64,000 nt of DNA, from assembly GCA_947247005.1 (NCBI GenBank), contig OX365946.1, positions 49,750,734 through 49,814,733 on the forward strand, in the 5' to 3' direction. Within the stretch, counting starts at the first letter, position 1, and each line of letters begins with the position of its first letter. Source of the DNA: Spisula solida. Taxonomy: Eukaryota > Mollusca > Bivalvia > Venerida > Mactridae. Positions 12,618 through 26,014 of this stretch are shown here, in pieces. A program made the position numbers and the translations under genes. Under the pieces are notes generated by a model. That model was not told the DNA's origin. It made no database searches and saw only the letters and a list, made by a program, of their open reading frames with translations.

Positions 12618-14125
12618 CAGGGTGATCCATTAATTCGGCACATGAATGCTTATAGCGGACTATATGTTTGGCGAAGCCCAACGGATAAGATCTGGTTTAT
12701 GGTTACACCTGTGCACGTGGTTTGGTCAGAGTTTGAATTCACTAATGGATCTAAAAATTTGTGTTAAAATCCCGCACTGAAGCAAAGATACTAGAAAATG
12801 GCTGCCAATAGAATAACAAAAAATTTAAAATGCGATATTCGGCAGCTCATAAATTTTCTTTTATTTTTTAATGATGTTTAAAAATATTCCAAAAACTAGC
12901 GTAGGCCCCTGTCTAGAATAGAAAATATAATTATTATCAGTCTTCCATGGTTGCTGTGCAACCAATCTTTTATATGGGGAGGGCTATTTCCTAAATGTTT
13001 GGACACAAAAAGGCAGGCATTTTTTTGCCCGCTTCGGAAGGAAATTTTAACATTTTCAGTGCATAAACGATGCTACAAACTGTTATGAGACACATGATTA
13101 CTCTGAGATAACGAAGTAAGTCGAGCGGGAATCGTTCATATGCGCGAAATATCACCAATCTTAAGAAAATCTAATAAAAAAGACACATGTTTCGGTTACA
13201 AAATATAAAAAGCGACGCTACCAAGGATAGAACCTAGAAAAGTAAGTTGCATAGGACATCGCCTTATCCATTGGGCCACGTATTCAGTTAATTAATGAAA
13301 CAACTTGTTAAACTTATGTTTGTACTGCTTATATAAACCTACCCTTTTAGGATGAATAAACTTTGCTGCATAAATTAGTCACGGCCCAAAAAACATGGTT
13401 TATCTATAGTGGCTATAACTTTTTTCTACTTTTTCATGAGCATTGGTTGATCAGTACGACTAACTAGCTATTGGTAAATGGCAGGTTTTTATTGTTCATT
13501 CATCCAATAGATTGCTGGTGGGCATTTTGCATATGAATACGGTGATCTCTCCTATACAACATTATATCAATAAATATATCCACGTGAAAAATGTATGTTT
13601 AAACTAGAAAATATGTCATTTCTTTAAGAATCTTATCATAATACAGGCATTTTTTTCAAGTATAAACCAAATACATTGTCTTAACATTCACAAAACAGTT
13701 TACAATCTATTAGAAGCTTTTTTTTATTTGAACCTGTTAGAAAATATTTTCATGGATTGTCTATTTTTTTAAAAATAAAATAAGAGACAAATAATATGCA
13801 CAGATATGTACCTTTGAGTATCAAGCCTGTATCACCAGTCACCAATGTGGAAACCTATAGATGTGTATTCTTTTATGTGGTGCAATAACACATGGGCATT
13901 ATTGATTTTTACTCAATAAATTTTCACATGCTAATAAATGCTTAAAGCACTATATGAATGGACAGTTAGATAATCCCTTAGGATCATTAGGCCAAGCTTA
14001 TTTTGAACATTAGAATTGTATTTTCTTAACTGCAAAACATCTTCTGTTATTGAATTGTGCCAGAATGGATTTTAATAATCATTGTTTCTCTGGTGATCAT
14101 TTTATTTTTGTCGGAGTATAAGTCA
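12618..14125. other. No gene seen
   Basis: AT-rich, no frame longer than 60 codons, no repeat recognised apart from simple tracts. Confidence 0.6.
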
Positions 14126-14305
14126 GATATAGTACTAGTTATTCGTCAAAAAGTGTCTTCTTATAAGGGTTATTGTACAGTTTTGGGAGGACAAACAACA
14201 AATTATCCTCGGCTTCGCCTCGGCCAATTATGTTCTTTGTCCTCCCCAAACTGTACAATAACCCTTGTAAGAAGACACTTTTGACGAATAACTAGTACAA
14301 TATCT
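14126..14305. mobile_element. Hairpin MITE with GC-rich loop
   Basis: Arms of about 75 bp, nearly perfect, start GATATAGTACTAGTTATTCG. The loop holds CCTCGGCTTCGCCTCGGCC. Same architecture as the hairpins at 0.1 and 26.0 kb but a different arm sequence. Confidence 0.88.
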
Positions 14306-15021
14306 ATTACATAATATGGGCATAAATTGGTGTGTTTATGCTATAATAGCATTTACGCATGGTTTTCGTGTCATAACATTGGCAGAGTCCATGACTTGAG
14401 CGTTGGTGCGTATCTTGCTTTTAACTTTATTCTATGCTTCTATCTGAAAGAATTCAACACAAACATTTACAGGTCATGTAATGGTTCTTTTAAAACTTAC
14501 CGGAGGGTATAAATTTGTATTGAAAATCACCAAATAAATACATCTAAAAAGATAACGGCGTAAATTTTAATCAATACCGTCAATACAAAATATTAATTGC
14601 ATAAAACATACACACATACGCTTATAGTAAAGTTTAATCAGACGACAGTATTGATTTGTTGTGTGCGAGGAAGTTATTCCAACAGTAGACCGTTTTGTAG
14701 AAATAATGGATATAAAACGCAATTCAAATGAAATGGTGTGTATTTTGTATTGTTATATTTTATTCATTGTCTGAGACATGTTTGAAAATTGATTCCATTG
14801 AAATTCACATATTTACATTTAATGGATTCTATAATTAGGATGGACAGGGAAAGCAAGGTACCAAAAGATTCAGCGGGGGAGCCATTGCGTGCTGGTCGGG
14901 TGTCCAGAACTAAACGGCACTCGATGATATATTTACCTCAAAATATAGGTTTATCCGACGCCGATTGGCAGCCATTTTTTGAGTGCGGTCTATCATTCAA
15001 ACCACGTGATTCCCCACCGTG

Positions 15022-15185
15022 ATAAAATAGGCTCCTAAGAAGGCTTCAAGCGTTTAAGTATATTCTTACGACCTTCTCATTCGAAGCCAGCGATATAGCT
15101 AGCAATAATATGAACAAAGTATTGATGTTTGAATAAAAATATACATCTGAACCGATATTATGCTTTAACATTTTATACATTCTTA
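15022..15185. repeat. Dispersed repeat, copy 2
   Basis: Partner of 6262-6400. Both begin with AAAATAGGCTC and share about 130 bp with small gaps. Confidence 0.7.
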
Positions 15186-17052
15186 AGGTTCACTCTAAGA
15201 GGCAAAAATGTGTATTTTTCTTCAGTGAATTAAATACCTTTTTCTGGATAATGACCCATAAGTATCATGTATCATTTTGTTGCTTAAAGTTCAAATAATC
15301 TATATCAACGAGTGTTTTTGTTATATTCACTTGTTATAAAAATATATTTATAAAAGTTAATTACATAAAACGTATACATTTTTCAAAATGTCAGTCTCAT
15401 TTATTTGGTAACAAAATGTTAGAAAAATTAGAAATTTTAGTTGTCAAATATTTGATCAAGGTCATGCCTGCCCATTTATTTAAATAAAAGCAGCCAAAAT
15501 GCATTTATTTTGAACAATAAAATACATCAACATGAATTACAATCTACCACATGTGTATGTGTGAAGGCCTACTTTTAATAAATCCTAAATAGTTTAGGGT
15601 ATGGTGGACCTGACGGACCAGATAGTTGTTGGTTTGTCCATATCCGATTTTATCGGGTCTATAAGACTTAAAACTCGATTATTTGGGCAAGTTTTAAGTT
15701 GCCACGAAAGAACTGAAACAGGTTTATGGAAAATTAATTAAAGCTTTAGTATTTCTGTCAATAATAAACATATTTTAGTAAGGTATTCATAACCACTGTA
15801 TTTTATTTGTTTATGTACCAAAGAAATGGCTTATTTATCTTTAGTCGTACTGGTCCCTGATAATTGTTGTTCGGTCCGTTAGCCCGTTTCTTTTGATATA
15901 ACTGCTATATTTGGTCAGTTTGTGAGTTAAAATGGTTTAATATTACTCAAAAACTAATTGCAGACGATAATGTAGCATGGCAGTAACCTCACACCGTACG
16001 TAAACTAACCGAGCACGTTGAAACATTTGTACGGACTATTCGTGTGGATTGAAATATTTTGACAGCTACATGTATTGACCGATTTTACACAAACTATAGG
16101 TGATCGAGCAACGATCGACACAATCGAATTACAAAACAGTGTATGCAATGATTATACCAACATAATTAACATGAGGATTATTTAAAAACGCATATTGCTT
16201 TTGTAATTTAGCTAAAATAAAGTTTGACTGGAAGCCTCGTAACACATCTCAAATTATCAATTCGCTAACATGTGCAGCATGTGTTGATATAGGAAAATGC
16301 TGATATTGGTGTTTCATTGGGACTTAAATTAAACCGTTAGTAATATATTGTATTCGATGTCATCCTTCGTTATGAACGACGCATTATGAAAACAGCATCA
16401 TAATGGATTCGTCGATTAACTGTCGCACTACTTTAATCATCTTTGGCGTATGAATATAAATTTGCTACACAGCGCGAAATTCGTAAACAAACGAGATGAC
16501 AACTGTAATAAATACTTGGATTTATATGTTATTATCGTATGATCGTTTGTAAAGTTAATATATTATGAACGCAATAAAGTTCATTATTCGATCTGGCAAT
16601 CGATTATGTTGATTACTATGTTTGAAAAACATGTTGCTATACGTTTACTGCGGTGACAGGAGGGAGAAAACATGGCGACTTCCTTGTCGAAATTACACAT
16701 CGACATGAAGGTGTTTTTCTCGTAAACAAAACACCAGCATCTAATTTCAAGCCTGGCATGGCCTTGCGACAATTGATTATAAAGTATTGCCAATGAGTTC
16801 GTATTATAAAATGCAATAATGATAACGTTTGACATTTTGAAAAAAATGTATTTTTCATTCGAAAATCGCCTTTATTTTAATGTTAGAATTTGAATTAGGC
16901 AACTATATGGTACATTTTACGTCACACGCAAGTGCTACAATGGTTTTCTATCATACATAATAAAAGCAAATGGTATATGCTGTTTGAAATAGCTTTTTTC
17001 AAGTGTGTGTTTTTCAAGCATTTTCAAGGGTTATGATCTACCTTAACACAAT
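15186..17052. other. No gene seen
   Basis: AT-rich. Two overlapping frames at 16584-16858 on the minus strand do not resemble a known protein. Confidence 0.6.
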
Positions 17053-17559
17053 TGGGGTAACACAGATTGTAATACATGCAATAAATAAAATGTCTCAAAG
17101 GCATCTATAACGCTAAAAATAGTCCAATGTAATAATAGTCCACTGTCTCTACAACATTTCTTCATTTTATATGTTTTCCCATTTCTATAATTTTCCTTTC
17201 CATATTTTCCCCATATTCTGTACAATGGGTATTATCATTTTACCATTGTTCATGTTCGCTAAAATACTCTTGTTGTCCATCAAATGAATCTTCTTCTTTT
17301 TCTTCTGCGTTCCATCTTCCCATAAAGACCGTTTATATCTTCAGTTTGGAGGTGGTGATGAACTGCACTGTATTCTGTAGGTTGCTATAGCATCTCCCCA
17401 CAGCTTTGGGTCGAATGACATAATTATCCGTTGGCCAATTATTTTGTCGTGCTTCCTCCAAATTGGGGCAGATTTGCAGTATATGAAATGGTATCTGCTC
17501 CTCTCAAATAAATAACTGTTTTTGTATCAAGCGTACTATTATGTATATTTCAGTACAAA

Positions 17560-18075
17560 ATGTACTATCAAATTCGAAAAACGGGAGGCGAATGTTTAAG
17601 TAACTTTTGTGGGGGTACCCTCGATGATGAGGACTTGACGAATGTGAGGTGTCCACGGCTTGTACTAGGTACACACATCACATGTAAAACAGTACAATCA
17701 TTCGGCTTACTGGGTACAGTATTAGTGGGCCCTATTGCTGCAGCTGTGAAACCGGAAACAAGGAATTATGAGGGACTTAAGAACAGTGTTACAAGTGCTG
17801 GAGTAAACGGGGTCATATCAGGGGCTGTGATAGGACCCATTCTTACATATCTGGTAACTAGAAAAGAAGACCAATACAAGGTATGTGATAGGTGTTATAG
17901 ACTACGCTACAATCGGTGCCAGGTTCGAGTGGACCAAGCATCAGTGGCGGGGGCAGCCAGTGGAGCAGCTATCGGTGCGGCATACGCTGGAGCCGCGGCA
18001 TTCGGTGGGGTTGTTGGACTGTCAGCGGGAATATTGTTAGCGGCAATGTACAACCGTGCGGTCAGCAAGAAATAA
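17560..18075 (+). CDS. Small Gly/Ala-rich predicted membrane protein, copy 2
   Basis: 171 residues, paralogue of 9289-9783. The position of copy 1's ATG is ACG here, and translation instead starts at an ATG within six extra bases after the acceptor (CAG at 17551-17553), adding MYYQIRK. From the conserved Gly-Gly-Glu on, the first 31 codons differ at nine amino acids with about two silent changes. The remaining roughly 132 codons show four amino-acid and seven silent changes. The frame is intact to the same TAA, and AATAAA follows at 18298-18303. Likely function as for copy 1, unknown. Confidence 0.75.
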   Translation: MYYQIRKTGGECLSNFCGGTLDDEDLTNVRCPRLVLGTHITCKTVQSFGLLGTVLVGPIAAAVKPETRNYEGLKNSVTSAGVNGVISGAVIGPILTYLVTRKEDQYKVCDRCYRLRYNRCQVRVDQASVAGAASGAAIGAAYAGAAAFGGVVGLSAGILLAAMYNRAVSKK

Positions 18076-18297
18076 ACAAACCAATTCCTTTGAACATTCA
18101 ACATGCGGAGTATGTTTGCAGGAAAACGTGCAGTTTATCATCTTAGTCAACAAGATATTTGTTGACCCTTCATGCAATACGTGCAGTATCGAATGTTATC
18201 TGCAGGTTTTATGCGGTATATAAGAACACTTTAATAATCAGTATTTGGTTACGTCTATCACACATCCTCGCGTAAACACTTGTACTACTCTTTATGC

Positions 18298-18303
18298 AAT
18301 AAA
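18298..18303 (+). promoter_or_regulatory. Poly(A) signal AATAAA, copy 2 gene
   Basis: Canonical hexamer 223 bp after the stop codon, matching copy 1. Confidence 0.6.
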
Positions 18304-19802
18304 AGTGTTTACATGCTTGTTTTTTCTGATTATATTGCCAATACTTTTTGCAGAGCGTAATTTTCGATTTAGATGTTTTCGATCGATACAATTTCATTGC
18401 AAACATCCACACACGGTTTAGTTGTCATTTTCCTGTTTTTCACCTTCATTTTAATATTGAACAATAAAGCATGGCAGGTTTGTGTCAGGTTCTATACTGG
18501 ATTTATATTTCACAGTTTAAATTATTAAACACTCTAGCAATAGATATTTAAAACTCTACTCGGTACAAAAAGAAGTGGGTCGCCTATTTGCTAAATATAA
18601 TACCTTAAAGTTTTGAAAGTAATTAAGATGGCAAAGGCATACAATTTTATTTGCATAAATACACCTTTATCGATATTCTGATTGAACCTTCACAAACCTT
18701 TTAAAAATATCTCTGAATGCAATAATGGGTTTTTATTGAAATTTATTAGCAGAACTCACTGAACTACCTTTACCGGAAAGTCTTGTAAGTTATATAAATT
18801 TGATATTTTTTATTGAATTGTTATTTTTTTTTCCGTTCTAAGCAACACAATCATGATTGCAATAATCATTCGTACAAACAAAAGATACAAAAACATATGC
18901 GATGTCTGCAGGGCCTCATTAATCATTATACATTGTATATTTACCCTGACAACTTATTTGTTAATGTTTGTACCGTTTTTTGGACCAATGTGTGATTTGT
19001 AAATGTTTTTTTCTGCTTCTCGCTATTGACAATAAGTATACGAGACAAGAAATCAACTGTTAAAAGTATGCCAATAGAAGGTATGGGGATCAGAATCCTC
19101 ACACTACACACATACAATATTTCATTTTCCTCACTATTCTAACACAACCAGTGGTTTCACCAATATACATAGGGGAAACCGACATGTGCTTGACTTGAAT
19201 TACCGCTAAAACACAGCTACGGCAAATAACTTCATAAGGTCCGAGGAAGAAAAAGAGTGCTGTGGTTACTATGTCTTGATGTGTTGTCAAATGTGGAATA
19301 TTGGCTGTGTTAGAATTAAAGTAATGAATATGTACCTGTGTTGTCTCTACATGGATAATCAGGCGGAGGCACGGACACTTGTTCGGATGCGTACATCAAA
19401 ATTAACAACTACGCATTCGCACTCGTGACCGTGCTTTTTTCTCTGATAAAACACATATACACATTAATTATTTCTTAAATACAATACTGTAAAATAAAGT
19501 TGTAGTGTATTGCAAAAAACACAGAATCGAGTATTTCTAGGGGGTACATGTACACATTTTATCCAGGTATGTGTTTATCGCTACCCGTACCCGACAAGTA
19601 CACTATAACAAGTCTTGTTATCACAGATAGGTCATGTAAGGTCGATAGAGGTCTTTATACACACATGAACTATTGGCCATTTAACCCAGATTTCATGCAA
19701 TCATAGCACAAATATATATTACATGTATCAACATTCAGTGCTAAAATTATTTTAGTACGAGTACGGAATACTATTGATGCCATCGCCGTATCGCTCACAT
19801 AT

Positions 19803-20407
19803 CCTTTCCGCTACCACGATTTTTTGGGGGGTTATGAGAAATTCATATGGTCCCTATACCCCGTCCCTGAGACACTTTTGACTTGCAGCACTGATAAAAA
19901 CTCGATACATCCGGATGCTACACACCTACCCTAAACCGAAAGTAGAAAAAATGTCCATATTTCGACTAAAGGTCACCGGAAATGACGATGTGACGGTGAC
20001 CCTTGCGCGAATAACTTCTTTTTTTTTTTTAGCTTGACAGGCCTACTTTTTGGCCCCTTTAGGGCATTGTTCCTGATCCCTTTGTCTAGCCTTATATTCC
20101 TGCTATAGAAAAATAAAAACGTTTTGGCGCTAAATGTTAATGCAATTCCACAGGGAATCGTACCGCAATGGCGGGTAGGACCAGTAATTTCAGTTTTGTA
20201 AAATCTTCGTTCAAAGCCCTCTTTAAAGGGGTCTAGCGGGCCCAAAAACCTGTGCACGACCCTGGGCCCGTAATATCCTGTAGTCTGGGATGCCTGTGTA
20301 CCCATGACAGCAAAATTCCCGAATTTGGGCATTTAGGTCGAAAACTACGGAAGGCCGAAATGGCCATCTCGACGAGTCTGCATAAGTACGCTATGGTAGC
20401 GGAAAGG
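19803..20407. mobile_element. 605-bp TIR element at the edge of duplication copy 2
   Basis: Terminal inverted repeats CCTTTCCGCTACCA/TGGTAGCGGAAAGG with ATAT on both sides (19799-19802 and 20408-20411). No transposase. A 119-codon minus-strand frame inside does not resemble a known protein. Superfamily not assigned. Confidence 0.82.
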
Positions 20408-20411
20408 ATAT

Positions 20412-23400
20412 ACCATATAATTGTAAAAACGTAAAATGGGTAGCTCTTGCATAATGAGTAACCTTAAATGGGTAGGTTGTCACGTTGGGTTGACTGAAAT
20501 ACATACATAAGATCGGTGGTACAATAAAAATGTTGGGCACACTTTCGACGTCAGTTCGAGGAAGTCGCAATGACTGCTAGCATGCAGATGTAGTTCGTTT
20601 TCCATGGAGTTCGTTTAATACATTTGTATTCATTCATGAAGTAAGATCACGTAAGATACCGGTATATCACGAAAATCGATAACGAAAGTTATTTTCTCAA
20701 TAAGACTATTGATTATATCATAAGAAATGTACAATACTCTACTATCACCAGGTTTGTGAAACCTCGCGGCTGATTCACTCCGGCATTTTGTCTCCAGAGC
20801 ACTACGTTAACAGGATCAATTGAATATATTTCTGAATACGATTAGCCATCAAATAGCTTGGCTGGGCTGTTCTTACATTAGCGACATAATTATACAAACA
20901 ATTAATAAGCATCGATTGCAACAATACGTTATAACTTTCAGTTTATACATGTATTACTCGTTTAATCAGGTCAGTCACCTCTTTCAGAATCAGAATCTTC
21001 CAAAAGAATATTCGTTTAGTGCCATCATGTTTACGTGCTTGGCTTGTCATCAAGCCTGTCGCTTACAATCGTAGGTGTAAAAACAGCTTCTAGAAAACCA
21101 TGTGCAAGTCTTAATATCGTCGACGGGCGACAGTTAAACTACGTTGCCATAACAAACGTCATCACGTCAATTATGCACCAGTCTGTTCTGTATAATGAAA
21201 GCGTGGCGCTTTATACAACGCACTTCAAAACTCAATGGAGTATCGTTGCATGTCGGTCAAATCGTCACGCCCATTGGTTTTGTTCGCGCGTCACGTGTAT
21301 ATCATGAAAATGACGCCAATACATGTATGGAGAAATTGAAATATAGTTTTGTGAAAATATACCAGGCGTACGAATATTGCCATATTTATTGATTTATACT
21401 CCCAACAAATCAAAATCATAAATTTGTACAAAAAATACCAACCCCAAAATAGTTGCGTTTCTAAATCGGTTAAGTGTACTTTGTGAAATCAGTTCATGTT
21501 ATAAATATCAGGAAACTTATATTCCGTCGCAGTAGATATGTGATTCGCTTCTTTATCTTATGTTCTAGTCGGTGTTGAGTCAAAAGACGCAAATGTAGTA
21601 TTTACTTGATATACTCAATATGGTATTGGCCTAATGCACCCAACGTTGGCGATTTTGGCCTTCATGCAAGTGACTGAATACCCGGTAATGCATTCTATCA
21701 ACAACATCCGAAAATGCACAGTGCACGATACAATCATATAATTTGATTTACAAACACACAAAAACAAGAATAATAAATAATAATTATACAAATGATGATC
21801 AAACGGCAGCAGAAATTATAAGCATTTACAAACAAAATCGAAAATCGCCAATTTATTTATAACAAAACCATTATTTTGCATGGCCTTAGAAAGTACATTT
21901 ACTTTACCGTCTAGCCATGAAGCAATCATGATGACCCGACTGCGACCTTTAACCTATGACTCTATGACTTGCCCTGACCGTGAACTTTGTCAGACGCGAC
22001 GCGCTTAGAAACAATAATTACTGTGTTGTACCAAGGATGCGCGTGTTTCGTCAAGGCCATGTTTGTTTACTAAATTCTTTGTCACGGCAGACTGGGAGTA
22101 TTTTCATCAGGAAATATGATATGCTATTATTGTTACTATTAATGTGAGGATTGGCGATTATAGATGAAATCGGACGCTTTTAAAATACGAATCCTAACAT
22201 AGAAAGTTAATGTTCAACTGAGTATTCTCTCACGATGAATAATAATCTCTTTTGTTGTTGGACGCTGATTTTTTCGTATTTATCGACTGAGAAAACAGAT
22301 TGGCATGTGGTGTTAGCGTGCATGTCTGACAGGAATCAGTACCGCGCGTGACAGTAGCCGCAAATACTTGTCAGCGGTATCGCGGCGGGAATATCCTAGC
22401 ACAGTGACATTTTCAGTCGGTACTGTAATAAACTTTTAGTATTCAATATTGTTCTACATTTACAAGAAAATATATTTATTTGTGAAAAGTCGTCGGGGCC
22501 GTTAATATGCAAGTAACCCTATTGGATGGCCCCCTCGGAAACAATGCATTTGTCAAGTGGAGTCTAATTACGTCTTGAAAATTAAAAACAAATCCGCATT
22601 CAATTCGGTGACTGTGCGTGCGACTGATGCAGCTACCTGTTTTCCAGACATTCAAACACGTGTTTCTGTATTTTTTCGCATGATGCAGATAACGATGCAA
22701 TTAATGTCGGCTATCATACAGACACCTGTTTGATGTTGTACATACAGTGTAACCTCTCAACAACAGCACACACGTCACCTACACTCTCTCTCGATCGCGA
22801 TATAATTATGTAGTACAATTTTACCACAGAACCTAGATCCTTTCAGCAAGTGCTCAGTAAACATATACGTTCACAATACAAGTTCACTTTATGCTCTTGT
22901 GAGGATGCGCAGGCGAGGTAATGGTGTTAGTTATAGTGGTTACTACCAACCACACAATCATGTATGTTCACTATTTTTCGGACAAAGGGACATAATTTCA
23001 TGAAAAAGGTACGCTCAGGACTTGTCTCCCATACTACGAGTTCCATAACTCGCTATGATCCCTACATGTCTAGTTGGTATGAGGTGACGTCGGGTAACTT
23101 TTGTTCTGAAAACAGTCACAAACGAGCCAATATCACTGTATATATCACAGATACAACATGCACGCTCAACGTTCCAACAAGGGATGACAGTGTTTTATGT
23201 AGGCCTACTTATAAGCGAGGGTTTAGGAGAGTGTTTCAAGTGGTGTTGCAATGTTCTCGTTCTTATAATAATGTGGTGAATGTTTACTCTATCATATTCG
23301 CTGCGAACAAAGTTTCATCAAGTTACGTAGATTTTCGTAAGCAAATCAATTAACGGAATTGTTTTCTTGATATAAAACCATACAATCATGTATACATTTA

Positions 23401-23423
23401 AAAACATCATTTAATTTTCACAA
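20412..23423. other. No recognised gene
   Basis: Somewhat richer in CG around 21.9-22.4 kb. The longest frame in the vicinity, 22964-23353 plus strand (129 codons), has no resemblance to a known family and no splice support. It could be chance or a lineage-specific product. Confidence 0.5.
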
Positions 23424-23731
23424 GTTTGTGTTTCAGTGAGATCATATAGTTTTGTGTTTCAATGAGTTCACATAGTTTTTTGTTTCAATGAGTTCACATT
23501 TCACATAGTTTTTTGTTTCAATGAGTTCACATAGTTTTGTGTTTCATTGTGTTTCAATGAGTTCACATAGTTTTGTGTTTCAATGAGTTCACATAGTTGT
23601 GTTTCAATGAGTTCACATAGTTTTGTGTTCCTATGAGTTCACATAGTTTTGTGTTTCAATGAGTTCACAGTCTTGTGTTTCAATGAGTTCATAGTTTTGT
23701 GTTTCAATGAGTTCACATAGTTTTGTGTAAC
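23424..23731. repeat. About 26-bp minisatellite
   Basis: About 11 copies of GTTTCAATGAGTTCACATAG plus TTTTGT with small deletions. No coding. Confidence 0.95.
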
Positions 23732-26014
23732 AGAGTCCATATAATTTTGATGCAAACATTCCCAACATCGTTGTGTGTGCTAGTTATCAGTGTTATCACA
23801 ACTTTCCATTACTTACAAATCACCTCTAGTGACTGCTGTCTGGGTTGCGAACCAGTAGCCAACCACTCAATGTATATGGTTAAACATCACCAGAACAGAA
23901 TCTACAATTGGATTAGGATGGACCGACCATGTAATGTATCCTGTCCTGAAGATGGAACATATAATTTGATCAGGAGAACACCACATACTGATCAAGTCTG
24001 AACCAATAATCTCAAGCAACAGAATAACTGCTGGAGAAGGCAACAATTAAATGAACACAACCAATCCATGCAAGATGACAAATTAACCAGGGTCTGTAAA
24101 TTTGGTGCTTATGACAAACTTTTATTTTGGTAAGAAACTTGTTTTCAGACTACAAAAGTAAGTTTCAAGTCAGACATAGGACCATGAATTTGTGGCAAAA
24201 TTTAAATCATGAGCTAGAAAAAAAATTTCTTTTTTATCTTTTTGACATATCATCACAAGATGACGTCGTACGATGTGTTAAGCACCAAAAATAATGGAAA
24301 TGGGCTCAAAAACTTTCACAATCAATAAATACAACAGACAATGATATTCATTGTTAACAATTTTTTTAATTTTTTTTCTATAACCAATTTTATAAAATCA
24401 TGCATGATTACAACAATTCGAATAAATTTAAAGATCATAATATTATGCATCTATTATTTAATGCAAAAGACATGAAAACAACAACAAAAACAACAACAGC
24501 AGATGGAGTTATAGAAAACATCAAATTGATAAAAAAAGACCATTCATGTAAGTATGTAAAAAGTATCATATCACAAAAATTTCATGGACTGCTACTAGCC
24601 AGGAGTTTACCGTTATATGAGTTTAGCTGAAAAAACTGAAAAGTTTAACGTACAAAAATTATAAAAAGGTCAATCAACAAACTAACCTGTCTTTAGCAGC
24701 CAGTCACAGATACTTCAATATGACTGTTTAATGCATGTGGTTGGGTAGTTCAGGTGATTGTTTAATCAATGAGTGTATTTAATATTTAAAATGTCTAGAA
24801 AATGAATCAAATTTAATATTGAGTATGTCTTGAAAATTGGTCTAGAACCAAGTATGTCATCAACAATAAATAGTAAGTATTTTTTTTCCCATTATTATAT
24901 TTACTTGCTTTAGTGCTACAGACAAATGGTCGCTCAATTCAGGTGACCATTAACACAGGTTTCAATGTATTCTGTTCATTAGTTAGTGACACAGAACCTC
25001 ATCTGCTGTTTCATTACAAGAACTTGACAATAAAAATAGAAAATGTTAATATCACTAATACTCAAAACCCAAGGGTGAGTTTTTTTTAAATTCTGAAAAT
25101 TTATTTTCAAAATACTGACATACTGTATAAGTGAATATATCTGTGGGTCAGACAGTTTTGGCAAGTGGAAATATTTGTGGTTTGAACATTTCTTAATAAA
25201 TTTCTATGTTAGCAAATAGCAAAAAATATGCTAGATGAAATATTAGCAAATTTAGTAAAATCACGAAATTCACCCGTATTTACATGTCAGAAACTTATAC
25301 AGTAGACGTTTTTTGAAATAAATAAGATAACACAAATATTTCTCAAAAAACTGATTTCAGTACTAATACTGAAAACTTTCATCCATGAAAACCACATGGG
25401 TCAACATCAGACTATTCTTTGTATTCTGAACTTCTTACCATATAAACCAACTGGTTTGTTACTTGCTAGTGCTTGAAGCAATGAGAACTGACTGAATATT
25501 GCATGCCCGCATAAACAAATAAGAGAAAATAAATGAGTTCAATATTTTCAGAAGTTTTTCCCTGGATGGTACTTTAATCACAGAAATATTTTTTTAAAAT
25601 AAAGAATAAAAGTCAATTATTTAATGCTAACTGATGAGATATGGAGTTCTATCAGTGAAATAAAACCTATATCAGTCACTGGTTATCACCTACAATGTGA
25701 CTGATATAAGCCCCGCCCCCTCACAGGGACTACTTTAATTTACCAAAATCTCAACACTAAAATGTCCGTAACTTTTTTATTACTGAATGGAAACATGTCA
25801 TGTGGGGGTTTTTATTCTTAGTTAGACCATTTCCTACAAGTTGATGTATGATTTGATGCAAAATTCTAAAAAAAGTTGTTATCACCTATTCACCATAATC
25901 CAAGATGGCGGAATGTGAAGTAAAAAATATTAATGGAATAACATATTCATACGTAGCCTAACCACAGTGGTAATTTGGCATAAATAGTACCAGTTTTAAC
26001 ACCATAAAAGCATT
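23732..26014. other. No gene seen
   Basis: Very AT-rich, with A/T runs and short frames only. Confidence 0.6.

Larger units (their letters stand above)
17053..19801. repeat. Segmental duplication, copy 2
   Basis: Homologous to 8318-12617 in direct orientation, about 8.7 kb away. It keeps the pre-insertion sites of both transposons found in copy 1. It carries its own replaced stretch at about 18430-18626 and is bordered on the right by a TIR element at 19803. Confidence 0.88.

Noticed and set aside
14789..15022. 77-codon plus-strand frame (RMDRESKVPKDSAGEPLR)
   Set aside because: Looks somewhat protein-like but no domain, splice site or homologue is recognisable. Left out as unsupported.
19973..20332. 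119-codon minus-strand frame in the 605-bp TIR element
   Set aside because: No resemblance to a transposase or other family, with a poly-lysine tract from an A/T run. Probably chance.
22964..23353. 129-codon plus-strand frame
   Set aside because: No family resemblance, no splice or poly(A) support, next to a minisatellite.
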